The notes under the pieces: generated by a model | The model's input: the letters and a program-made list of their open reading frames with translations, nothing else | What the model was told of the DNA's origin: nothing | Database searches by the model: none | Part shown: positions 1 to 4,766 of the stretch, piece after piece | How positions within the stretch are numbered: the first letter of the stretch is position 1 | Layout of the letters: each line of letters starts with the position of its first letter | Source: Candidatus Tectimicrobiota bacterium | GTDB lineage: Bacteria; UBA8248; JACPRG01 | Reading direction: 5' to 3' | Assembly (NCBI GenBank): GCA_016190025.1 | Contig: JACPRG010000114.1 | Coordinates: 1 to 6,919, forward strand | Length of the DNA: 6,919 nt | Made by a program: the position numbers and the translations under genes

Positions 1-144
1 ATCGGGGCCGCCGGGGCCACGACGCGGGTCCTGGCCGGGGAGACCCTCGGCGAGCAGGCCGTCTGGCTCCGGCTGCTGGGTGTGTACGACGTGATCTTTC
101 TGGTAATATCGATCTGGGTGGCGGATTACGTCCTGGAGGAATGA
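1..144 (+). CDS. ccmB: CcmB, haem exporter membrane subunit (3' end only)
   Basis: This is the C-terminal 47 codons of a gene that begins before the window. The frame is open from base 1 to a TGA at 142-144. The peptide has a short loop rich in Gly, Ala and Thr, then a hydrophobic helix (VYDVIFLVISIWV) and ends in DYVLEE. The ending F-x-Y/D-Y-V-L-E-E after a last membrane helix is typical of CcmB, the membrane subunit of the CcmAB ABC transporter. That transporter powers release of haem-loaded CcmE from CcmC during system I cytochrome c maturation. The stop overlaps the next start as ATGA, so it is translationally coupled to ccmC. Identification rests on this tail plus the ccmC-ccmD-ccmH genes that follow, and is fairly secure despite the truncation. 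Confidence 0.85.
   Translation: MGAAGATTRVLAGETLGEQAVWLRLLGVYDVIFLVISIWVADYVLEE
135..139 (+). promoter_or_regulatory. Ribosome binding site that makes the ccmC start ambiguous
   Basis: A full GGAGG core lies inside the last codons of ccmB. It is only one base from the ATG at 141, which is too close for normal initiation. It sits seven bases before an in-frame GTG at 147, which is an ideal distance. The sequence therefore favours GTG 147 on spacing and ATG 141 on codon strength and on the ATGA overlap. Confidence 0.55.
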
Positions 145-932
145 ACGTGGCGTACGCCAAGGTGCGGGAGTCCAAGACCCCCGCCGTCCCGTTGAAAGGG
201 CAGTGGCTCGACCTCGGCTCGAGGGCCTTTGACGTCCTGAGCATTCTGGGCGCCCTCGTCCTCATGGCGGTGGCGCTGGCCTTCGACCTCATCCTCACGC
301 CCAACATTGTGATCACCATCGGGCAGGAGCGCGTGGGCCTCCTCGCCATGCGGATCTTTTACATCCACGTGCCGTCCGCCTGGATCGCCTACCTGGCCTT
401 CTTCCTGGTCATGCTCTGCAGCATCGCCTATCTGGCGACCCGGGACCGCAAGTGGGACATTTACGCCCACGGCTGCGCCGAGGTGGGTATTCTCTTTTGC
501 ACCGCCGTCCTCATCACGGGACCCATCTGGGCCAAGCCTATCTGGGGGGTATGGTGGACCTGGGACGCCCGCCTCACCCTCACCCTCATCCTCTGGTTCA
601 TCTACGCGGCCTATCTCATGATCCGGGCCCAAGACCTGGAGATCGAGAAAAAGGCGCGCTATTCGGCGGTGGTGGGGATCGTCGGCGCGCTCTCCATCCC
701 CATCAACCACTTCTCCGTCAAGCTCTGGCGCACCCTGCATCCCCAACCGGTAGTGGTGACCGAGGGGAGGATCGGAAGCGGATTGGAGGACCCGATGTTC
801 CTGGTGGCCCTGGGGCTTACGATTCTGGCGTTCTTGGCGACCTTCGCCGCCCTCCTCCGTCAAAGGATCGCCCTGGAGGAGTTGCGCGACGAGACCGAGC
901 GCTTGCGGCTCCGCCTGGAAGAGCGGGCCTAG
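141..932 (+). CDS. ccmC: CcmC, haem lyase/haem handling protein of cytochrome c maturation
   Basis: 263 residues, close to the usual 240-260 of CcmC. The protein presents haem at the outer face of the inner membrane and attaches it to the chaperone CcmE. The hallmark tryptophan-rich loop is present at residues 135-146 (WGVWWTWDARLT). The axial-ligand type histidines are also seen: His76 in FYIHVPSAW and His190 in PINHFSVKLW, with a further His200. About six hydrophobic segments can be traced (near 32-50, 68-96, 114-130, 146-162, 175-190 and 218-238). After the last helix there is a charged, leucine-repeat tail (residues 240-263), longer than I expect for the family and predicted-looking coiled coil. 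The start overlaps the ccmB stop; a GTG six bases later has the better ribosome binding site spacing and would give 261 residues. Confidence 0.95.
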   Translation: MNVAYAKVRESKTPAVPLKGQWLDLGSRAFDVLSILGALVLMAVALAFDLILTPNIVITIGQERVGLLAMRIFYIHVPSAWIAYLAFFLVMLCSIAYLATRDRKWDIYAHGCAEVGILFCTAVLITGPIWAKPIWGVWWTWDARLTLTLILWFIYAAYLMIRAQDLEIEKKARYSAVVGIVGALSIPINHFSVKLWRTLHPQPVVVTEGRIGSGLEDPMFLVALGLTILAFLATFAALLRQRIALEELRDETERLRLRLEERA

Positions 933-947
933 AGGGAAGAGTGAAAA

Positions 948-1091
948 ATGGGCTATCTTTTCGCCGCCTACACCGTCGTGTGGGTCATCCTGTGTGTCTA
1001 TTTGTTGCGGTTGGCCAAGCAGAACCGCTCGCTGCGCAAAGACCTGAGTCAGCTTCGGGAGCGGTTGGAGGCCCAAGGAAAACAGGGATGA
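948..1091 (+). CDS. ccmD: CcmD, small haem exporter accessory membrane protein
   Basis: A 47-residue protein beginning MGYLFAAYTVVWVILCVYLL. Residues 4-21 form one membrane helix with the conserved early GYLFAAY-type pattern of CcmD. The rest (22-47) is charged and leucine-spaced (LRKDLSQLRERLE) and looks like a short cytoplasmic coiled coil. CcmD is known to associate with CcmC and the CcmAB transporter and to help release haem-CcmE. A ribosome binding site, GAGGGA at 932-937, lies 10 bases upstream, 15 bases separate it from the ccmC stop, and its TGA overlaps the next ATG as ATGA. Size, topology and position between ccmC and ccmH make the assignment strong although sequence conservation in this family is low. 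Confidence 0.88.
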   Translation: MGYLFAAYTVVWVILCVYLLRLAKQNRSLRKDLSQLRERLEAQGKQG

Positions 1092-1567
1092 AGAGGATGG
1101 CTCGGGGCCTCCTGGCCGCGATCCTCCTGGCCTTTGTGGGCTCCGCCCTGGCGCAGGCGCCTCCCGATCCGGTGGACATCGCCGACTCGCTCATGAGTCC
1201 TGTCTGCCCCGGGCGCCTGATTTCCAACTGTCCCAGCCCGGAGGCCGAGCAGCTCCGCGAGGTCATCCGCCGGCAGGTGGCCGAGGGCAAGACCAAGCAA
1301 CAGGTCATCGATTACTTCGTCGAGGTCTATGGCCCCAGTGTCCTGCCGGCGCCCCCGCAAAAGGGGTGGTTCCTGACGGCGTGGTACCTGCCCCTGGCGC
1401 TCATACTCTCCGGCGGGGGGATCATCTTCCTCCTCTTGCGGATCTGGTCCCGCGGCGAAGAGGAAAAAGCGCCGCCTCCGGCCGCGACGACCCGCGTCCC
1501 CGAAGACCCGGAACACAGCAGATACGCGCGGATTCTCGACGAGGAGCTGAGGGAGTACGACCGGTAG
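1088..1567 (+). CDS. ccmH: CcmH, apocytochrome thiol-reduction subunit with a variant cysteine motif
   Basis: 159 residues. A signal peptide (residues 1-23, hydrophobic stretch LLAAILLAFVGSALA) is followed by a small periplasmic helical domain (about 25-92), a membrane helix (about 99-119) and a short Pro/Glu-rich cytoplasmic tail. CcmH family proteins act as thiol oxidoreductases for the CXXCH haem-binding site of apocytochrome c and work with the CcmF haem lyase. The usual motif is LRCxxCQ. Here the aligned stretch is LMSPVCPG (residues 35-42), so the first Cys is Ser37, the second is kept as Cys40, and an extra Cys48 occurs in SNCPSPEAEQLR. The frame stays open far upstream, but the ATG at 1088 is chosen because it overlaps the ccmD stop and opens directly into the signal peptide. 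It is the last gene of this operon before the terminator. Confidence 0.9.
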   Translation: MKRMARGLLAAILLAFVGSALAQAPPDPVDIADSLMSPVCPGRLISNCPSPEAEQLREVIRRQVAEGKTKQQVIDYFVEVYGPSVLPAPPQKGWFLTAWYLPLALILSGGGIIFLLLRIWSRGEEEKAPPPAATTRVPEDPEHSRYARILDEELREYDR

Positions 1568-1608
1568 CCGGGCGTCTCTCCCGCTCTCCCTCCAGCCGGA
1601 GTCCATCC

Positions 1609-1643
1609 AAAAAAAGAGCGGCCTCTCGGACCGCTCTTTTTTT
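1609..1643. terminator. Bidirectional intrinsic terminator between convergent genes
   Basis: Seven A (1609-1615), the arm GAGCGG (1616-1621), a 9-base loop that can close further (CC/GG), the arm CCGCTC (1631-1636), then seven T (1637-1643). The symmetry gives a hairpin plus U-tract on both strands, so it can end both the ccm operon and the convergent CoxG-like gene. The A and T runs can also pair and lengthen the stem. Confidence 0.93.
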
Positions 1644-1693
1644 CGCGACCCCGACCCTTCCCTCGAAAGGGCGGCCGGGCGTGAGGGGCGGGC

Positions 1694-2140
1694 TCAGCCG
1701 ACGAGCTGCTTCTTCAGGTTGCTCCCGAACTCCTCCCACATCTTGTCGGCTTTGCCCTTGATCACGCTGTGACCGAAGGTCCCGAGCTTGCCGAACACGT
1801 TCACGTCCGTCTTGGAGGCGACTTCGGTCTGCTTGGGGCCGAGCTCTTTGAGGTGGAGCTCGGTGACCGTCTTGAGACTGCTGGTCATGCCCGATTCGTC
1901 GCCGGACCCCTCGGACCTCAGGTACGTCGGCGCTTTTCTTTCGGCGATCTTCAGCTTCACCTTGAACTTGGCCTTGATGAAGCCGACCTTCGCCACGATG
2001 TCGACGACGTAGTTGTTTTCATCGACGGTCTGGACGTTTTCAACGCCCGGGACGCACTTGGCGACCTTCGAGGCATCCAACAGAAAATCCCAGATCTTTT
2101 GAATCGGGGCATCGACGACGATGGTGTTCTGAATCTGCAT
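1694..2140 (-). CDS. CoxG-like SRPBCC (START-fold) protein
   Basis: 148 residues, no signal peptide or membrane helix. The opening IVVDAPIQKIWDFLLDASKV, then CVPGVENVQTVD (residues 29-40), then KVGFIKAKFKVKLKI (51-65), is the pattern of the carbon monoxide dehydrogenase subunit G (CoxG) family in the SRPBCC superfamily: a ligand-binding helix-grip fold. The C-terminal helix with the preceding NVFGKLGTFGHSVIKGKADKMWEEF also fits. CoxG proteins are usually encoded with molybdenum hydroxylases and help membrane attachment of the enzyme, but no such enzyme genes are near, and many stand-alone relatives have no known role. The ATG at 2140 is preferred because AGGGAG lies about 9 bases before it and the family alignment begins there; an open frame further upstream runs into the promoter. 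It is a single-gene unit with its own promoter and terminator. The ligand is unknown. Confidence 0.82.
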   Translation of the reverse strand: MQIQNTIVVDAPIQKIWDFLLDASKVAKCVPGVENVQTVDENNYVVDIVAKVGFIKAKFKVKLKIAERKAPTYLRSEGSGDESGMTSSLKTVTELHLKELGPKQTEVASKTDVNVFGKLGTFGHSVIKGKADKMWEEFGSNLKKQLVG

Positions 2141-2162
2141 GGGGCTGACTCCCTCACCAGGT

Positions 2163-2191
2163 CTGTTGCCGGCTGAGCGCCCGGGCAACAG
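2163..2191 (-). promoter_or_regulatory. Hairpin in the 5' leader of the CoxG-like gene
   Basis: CTGTTGCC (2163-2170) and GGCAACAG (2184-2191) are perfect 8-base complements around a 13-base interior, which can add GGC (2171-2173) pairing with GCC (2179-2181). The structure ends 22 bases before the CoxG-like ATG, just upstream of its ribosome binding site. There is no T run after either arm, so it is not an intrinsic terminator. Role inferred only from position: mRNA stability, translation control or a protein-binding dyad. Confidence 0.5.
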
Positions 2192-2318
2192 GAAGAGATG
2201 GAAAACACCGGCGCCGGGGGGCGTTTGCTTGGGTCCCGGATGGGAAAAAGCGATCCCGGAAAGTCTCGGGGCGAGGGGGACGTCTGTGCCTGCGCCCTGT
2301 GAAATCCTGGATGGTGAA

Positions 2319-2347
2319 AGAATAATCGCAGTGCGGCGTCGTGTCAA
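2319..2347 (-). promoter_or_regulatory. Sigma-70-type promoter of the CoxG-like gene
   Basis: Read on the - strand: TTGACA (2347-2342, perfect -35), a 17-base spacer (2341-2325), and TATTCT (2324-2319, four of six matches to TATAAT). Spacing is ideal and the region stands out from the GC-rich background. The predicted start near 2312 gives a leader of roughly 170 bases before the ATG at 2140. Confidence 0.75.
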
Positions 2348-2368
2348 CGGGGATCGCGGCCGGCGCGC

Positions 2369-2397
2369 TTGCTGAGGGGCGTCGCAGGGACTAAACT
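2369..2397 (+). promoter_or_regulatory. Weak candidate promoter for trxA
   Basis: TTGCTG (2369-2374), a 17-base spacer, then TAAACT (2392-2397). The boxes are only partial matches to consensus, but the spacing is right and it is the best + strand candidate between the divergent promoter and trxA. It would give a leader of about 100 bases. Confidence 0.3.
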
Positions 2398-2432
2398 GAA
2401 AACCTGGGTCCGCCGGCCTCCTCGCGACGGCA

Positions 2433-2470
2433 ACGCCCTTTTTCGGGGAGCGGGCGGCCCGGGAGGGCGT
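2433..2470 (+). repeat. Interrupted inverted repeat in the trxA leader
   Basis: ACGCCCT (2433-2439) and AGGGCGT (2464-2470) are perfect complements separated by 24 bases that include a smaller CGGG/CCCG hairpin. If transcribed it would fold about 20 bases before the trxA ribosome binding site. In DNA this GC-rich, chance stems are common, so weight is low. Confidence 0.3.
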
Positions 2471-2504
2471 CCGGCTCAATCTCAAGGTTCGGAGGATTTC
2501 CTAG

Positions 2505-2831
2505 ATGGCGGAGCACGTTCTGGAGTTTACGGATGAGGATTTCGATGCCCAGGTGATCCAGGCCGACATGCCCACCATGGTGGACTTCTGGGCCGACTGG
2601 TGCGCCCCCTGCAAGATGATCGCCCCCGCCGTGGAAGCGCTGGCCCAGGATTACGCCGGGCGGCTCCGCGTCGGAAAGGTGAACGTGGACGAGAATCCCA
2701 GGACGGCCAGCCGGTTCGGCATTCGAGGCATTCCCACGCTCCTCGTGTTCAAGGGGGGCGAGGTGGTGGAGCAGATCGTGGGAGTCCGCTCCAAGAAAGA
2801 CCTTCAGAAGATCATCGACCAAAACCTCTGA
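2505..2831 (+). CDS. trxA: Thioredoxin with CAPC active site
   Basis: 108 residues, exactly the length of a classical single-domain thioredoxin. It is a cytoplasmic dithiol reductant, normally recharged by NADPH-thioredoxin reductase. Seen in the sequence: the buried acid Asp27 in MVDFWADW, the active site WCAPC (Cys33, Cys36), the KVNVDENP strand-turn (58-65), the cis-proline loop GIPTLL (Pro77) and the GG turn of FKGGEVVEQIVG. The usual active site is WCGPC; the Gly-to-Ala change is found in some thioredoxins and may shift redox potential a little. The ATG at 2505 follows GGAGG by nine bases. It stands alone: the CoxG-like gene is divergent and the next gene is more than 200 bases downstream. 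No signal peptide is present, so it is not the periplasmic Ccm thioredoxin (CcmG), which would carry an N-terminal anchor. Confidence 0.96.
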   Translation: MAEHVLEFTDEDFDAQVIQADMPTMVDFWADWCAPCKMIAPAVEALAQDYAGRLRVGKVNVDENPRTASRFGIRGIPTLLVFKGGEVVEQIVGVRSKKDLQKIIDQNL

Positions 2832-2838
2832 TTCCCGG

Positions 2839-2861
2839 CTTTCTCGGTGGAAGCGAGAAGG
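2839..2861 (+). terminator. Possible hairpin ending trxA transcripts (no U-tract)
   Basis: CTTTCTCG (2839-2846) pairs with CGAGAAGG (2854-2861), eight pairs including one G-U, around a 7-base loop, starting 7 bases after the trxA stop. It lacks a following T run (AGGGAGGG comes next), so it may be a 3'-end stabilising stem or a Rho-assisted end rather than a true intrinsic terminator. Confidence 0.35.
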
Positions 2862-2881
2862 AGGGAGGGATAGGGCGCGGC

Positions 2882-2932
2882 TTGAAGTCTGCGACTTCTT
2901 GAGGTCTGTGACCTCTTGAGGTCTATGACCTC
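2882..2932 (+). repeat. Three tandem 17-bp palindromic repeats
   Basis: Three directly adjacent units with a period of exactly 17: TT-GAAGTC-TGC-GACTTC (2882-2898), TT-GAGGTC-TGT-GACCTC (2899-2915), TT-GAGGTC-TAT-GACCTC (2916-2932). Each is a perfect 6-bp inverted repeat with a 3-base centre, led by TT, with C before the TT. The period is not a multiple of three and later copies fall in other frames, so this is not coding repetition. Two close copies and one remote copy share the same orientation (2967, 3016, 4799). Confidence 0.95.
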
Positions 2933-2966
2933 TCCCTTCCCCTTGATGTCGTGCGGGCCGTCCAGC

Positions 2967-2983
2967 TTGAGGTCTGTGACCTC
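2967..2983 (+). repeat. Fourth copy of the 17-bp palindromic repeat
   Basis: TTGAGGTCTGTGACCTC, identical to the second tandem unit, again preceded by C. It lies 34 bases after the end of the tandem block, which is 51 bases start-to-start from the third unit (three repeat periods). The DNA between shows no clear decayed units. Confidence 0.95.
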
Positions 2984-3015
2984 CCCATCGAGGCGGTGCC
3001 CGGCGTTCGCTCTCC

Positions 3016-3032
3016 TTGAGGTCTGTAACCTC
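3016..3032 (+). repeat. Fifth copy of the palindromic repeat, one substitution
   Basis: TTGAGGTCTGTAACCTC differs from the common unit by G to A, which breaks the innermost pair. The following AA (3033-3034) lets the outer TT pair, giving a 7-bp stem TTGAGGT/ACCTCAA with a 5-base loop. It ends 27 bases before the start codon of the metallo-hydrolase. Confidence 0.92.
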
Positions 3033-3059
3033 AAAGCGAGGGGGGTCTTCCTCACGCAA

Positions 3060-3896
3060 ATGGATTCTCTCCCCCTGCCGGAAGGGCTCCGGGTTTTCTC
3101 GTTCTCTTCCCCGGCCGAGAGCCTTTCGCGCAGTGTGAACGCCTACCTCCTCGAGGGGGTTTCCCCCGTTTCGCCCCCCGTTTTGGTGGACAGCGGCTTT
3201 TCCGCCAAAGGGAAGGGGATGGGCTCCCGTCTCTCGGGCCGTGAGCGGCCCGGTGGCCTCTTGCTCCTCACGCACCTCCACCGGGACCACGCCGGGGGGG
3301 CCGCGGAACTGTCCCGCCGGGGATTTGAGGTAGCCCTTCACCGGGAGGAGGTCCGGCTTTACGCCGATCGGGTCTCGGGCCTGGCCAAGGTCCGCTACCT
3401 CGAAGACGAAGAGACGGTGGAGACCCCCCTCGGCCGGCTCGCTGCGCTTCACACCCCAGGTCACGCGCACGGCCATCTTTGCTATTACTGGCGGGAAGAG
3501 GGCGTCCTGTTTTCAGGGGACCTGATCACCGCCGAGCCCTCTTCCTGGGTGGGCCCTCCCGATGGGGACATGGCCGCCTACCTGAGCTCTTTGCGGCGGA
3601 TCGCCGGGCTTCCCCTGCGCCTGGTTCTTTCGGGCCACGGGCCGCCCGTGGAGAATCCGGCCGGGGCCATCTCGGCGTACCTTCAGCGGCGCCTGGAGCG
3701 GGAGGCGGAGATCTTGAAGCTTCTGGAGGGGGGACCCGCCCAGGTTCCGGGGTTGACCCTGCGGCTTTACCGGGGACGGGGATTGCCCGCCCACAGGCGG
3801 GCGTTCGCCGAGAAGACGGTCGAGGCCCACCTCTTGAAGCTCTGCGCCGAAGGCCTCGTCCGCCGCCTGTCGGACGGGAAATTCACCCTTCGCTGA
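3060..3896 (+). CDS. Metallo-beta-lactamase-fold hydrolase with C-terminal winged-helix-like region (LACTB2-type)
   Basis: 278 residues, probably cytoplasmic. The metal-site motifs are complete: THLHRDHAGG (His72, His74, Asp76, His77), HTPGHAHGH (third ligand His135), SGD (Asp154) and SGHGP (His193). The tail from about 205 has a helical part (YLQRRLEREAEILKLLEGG) then a small winged-helix-like part ending LLKLCAEGLVRRLSDGKFTLR. This arrangement matches the LACTB2/YcbL-like group, whose members include hydrolases and, for human LACTB2, an endoribonuclease; the substrate here cannot be read from sequence. The frame is open upstream through the repeats, but the ATG at 3060 is the first good start, just before the conserved fold begins. 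A GAGGGGGG at 3038-3045 is 14 bases away, a long spacing, so translation may be weak. No clear promoter was found between the repeats and the gene. Confidence 0.85.
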   Translation: MDSLPLPEGLRVFSFSSPAESLSRSVNAYLLEGVSPVSPPVLVDSGFSAKGKGMGSRLSGRERPGGLLLLTHLHRDHAGGAAELSRRGFEVALHREEVRLYADRVSGLAKVRYLEDEETVETPLGRLAALHTPGHAHGHLCYYWREEGVLFSGDLITAEPSSWVGPPDGDMAAYLSSLRRIAGLPLRLVLSGHGPPVENPAGAISAYLQRRLEREAEILKLLEGGPAQVPGLTLRLYRGRGLPAHRRAFAEKTVEAHLLKLCAEGLVRRLSDGKFTLR

Positions 3897-3911
3897 GGGG
3901 GGCTGTTTCGG

Positions 3912-3931
3912 GGGCCGGCTGTGACCGGCCC
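3912..3931. other. GC-rich hairpin between convergent genes
   Basis: GGGCCGG (3912-3918) and CCGGCCC (3925-3931) are perfect complements around CTGTGA. A second partner, GGCC within 3935-3939, could compete for the right arm. It sits 15 bases after the metallo-hydrolase stop and before the convergent HAD stop. There is no T run on either strand, so it is at best a weak or Rho-helped end signal. Confidence 0.4.
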
Positions 3932-3961
3932 TTCGGCCCCGCCGCTCCGGGCCGGTCTCCT

Positions 3962-4657
3962 CTATCCCGCCATTTCGGGAAGGTCTCTTCCCGGCAGGAC
4001 CGCCCGCAGCAGATCGGCGGGACGCCGGAGGCGGAAATCGGCCTTGGTCTGGTCGGAGGGGGCGGCATCCGCCACTCCCCACAGGGCGACGGCCGTCCGT
4101 GTCCCCGCCGCGCGCCCCGCCAGGACGTCGTAGGGGGAGTCCCCGACGACCAGCGCGCGGTCCGCCGGAACGCCCGCGATGGAGAGGGCCTTGCGAACCC
4201 CCTCCGGGTCGGGTTTGTAGCGCTCCACGTCGTCTCCGGTCACCGGCGAGGCGAACCACTTCCCCAGGCCTAGCCTCTCGAAGGTGCTGCGGGTTCCCCG
4301 CCTTCCCTTGCCCGTGAAAAGCCCCAGATGGACGCCGGCTTGTTGCAGGAAGTCGAGCGCCCGCTCCATCCCGGGAAAGAAGCGGACGCGGTCGCCCGCC
4401 CGGTCGTAATGGCTGAAGAAGAACTCGACGGCTTCGGGGAAGGCGGCCTCGGGCACGAGGCGCTTGAGCATCCTCTCCTCGGGCGGGCCCATGGCGGCGA
4501 AGAGCTCCGAGCGGGAGACCCGCCTCCCGGCGTACCTCCGCACCGTCTCCACGAAGGCCTCGTAGATGACCTCCAGGGTGTCCGCTACGGTTCCGTCCTG
4601 GTCGAAGATGACGGCGTCGAATGCGGGTCGTCCCCGCTCCAACCGGGGTAGTTTCAT
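3962..4657 (-). CDS. HAD-superfamily phosphatase, phosphoglycolate phosphatase/PpaX-like
   Basis: 231 residues, cytoplasmic. All four HAD motifs are visible: motif I FDQDGTVADT (nucleophile Asp19, acid/base Asp21), motif II FTGKG (Thr115), motif III Lys148 in RYKPDP, and motif IV VGDSPYD (Asp173, Asp177). Residues about 27-95 form a helical cap of the type placed between motifs I and II (subclass I). This architecture is shared by phosphoglycolate phosphatase (Gph), pyrophosphatase PpaX and beta-phosphoglucomutase; the substrate cannot be settled, though the KPDPEGVRKAL and GDSPYDVLAGRAAG segments are most like Gph/PpaX. The ATG at 4657 has a weak AAAGG about nine bases upstream and begins shortly before the first strand. 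It is divergent from trpF and convergent with the metallo-hydrolase, so it appears to be a single-gene unit with a leader of roughly 100 bases. Confidence 0.88.
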   Translation of the reverse strand: MKLPRLERGRPAFDAVIFDQDGTVADTLEVIYEAFVETVRRYAGRRVSRSELFAAMGPPEERMLKRLVPEAAFPEAVEFFFSHYDRAGDRVRFFPGMERALDFLQQAGVHLGLFTGKGRRGTRSTFERLGLGKWFASPVTGDDVERYKPDPEGVRKALSIAGVPADRALVVGDSPYDVLAGRAAGTRTAVALWGVADAAPSDQTKADFRLRRPADLLRAVLPGRDLPEMAG

Positions 4658-4766
4658 GGGGTCTTGCCTTTCGTCCGGCGCCCGGCTGCTTCGGGACGCG
4701 GTCCTCTGCGCCGCGGGCCGCCGGGCGGCTCTCCGGGGCTTCTCCTTTCGCGCGCCGACCTGGTGT

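Larger units (their letters stand above)
2141..2504. other. 364-base divergent intergenic region between the CoxG-like gene and trxA
   Basis: No gene is supported here; open frames across it lack ribosome binding sites and family similarity. It holds a strong sigma-70-like promoter on the - strand (2319-2347), a hairpin in the - strand leader (2163-2191), a weak candidate + strand promoter (2369-2397), an interrupted inverted repeat (2433-2470) and the trxA ribosome binding site GGAGG (2491-2495). The segment 2317-2326 is the most AT-rich spot. Confidence 0.7.

Noticed and set aside
452..1087. Upstream extension of the ccmH frame
   Set aside because: It overlaps ccmC and ccmD out of frame and has no family similarity; the signal peptide begins at 1088.
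2141..2485. N-terminal extension of the CoxG-like protein
   Set aside because: It would be encoded across the promoter and leader and is Arg/Pro-rich; the family sequence and ribosome binding site place the start at 2140.
2882..2983. AGGTC/GACCT dyad with 3-base centre looks like a nuclear-receptor response element
   Set aside because: That resemblance is to a eukaryotic site and is coincidental in a bacterial chromosome.
2882..3032. CRISPR array
   Set aside because: Units are only 17-18 bases, three are directly adjacent with no spacer, the other gaps are two in number and the motif recurs alone 1.8 kb away. No cas genes are near.
2916..3059. Upstream TTG start for the metallo-hydrolase inside the repeats
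   Set aside because: The added peptide is only translated repeat sequence and lies before the conserved fold; ATG 3060 fits better.
3912..3931. Intrinsic terminator between the metallo-hydrolase and HAD genes
   Set aside because: The stem is strong but no T run follows on either strand, so it is listed only as a hairpin.
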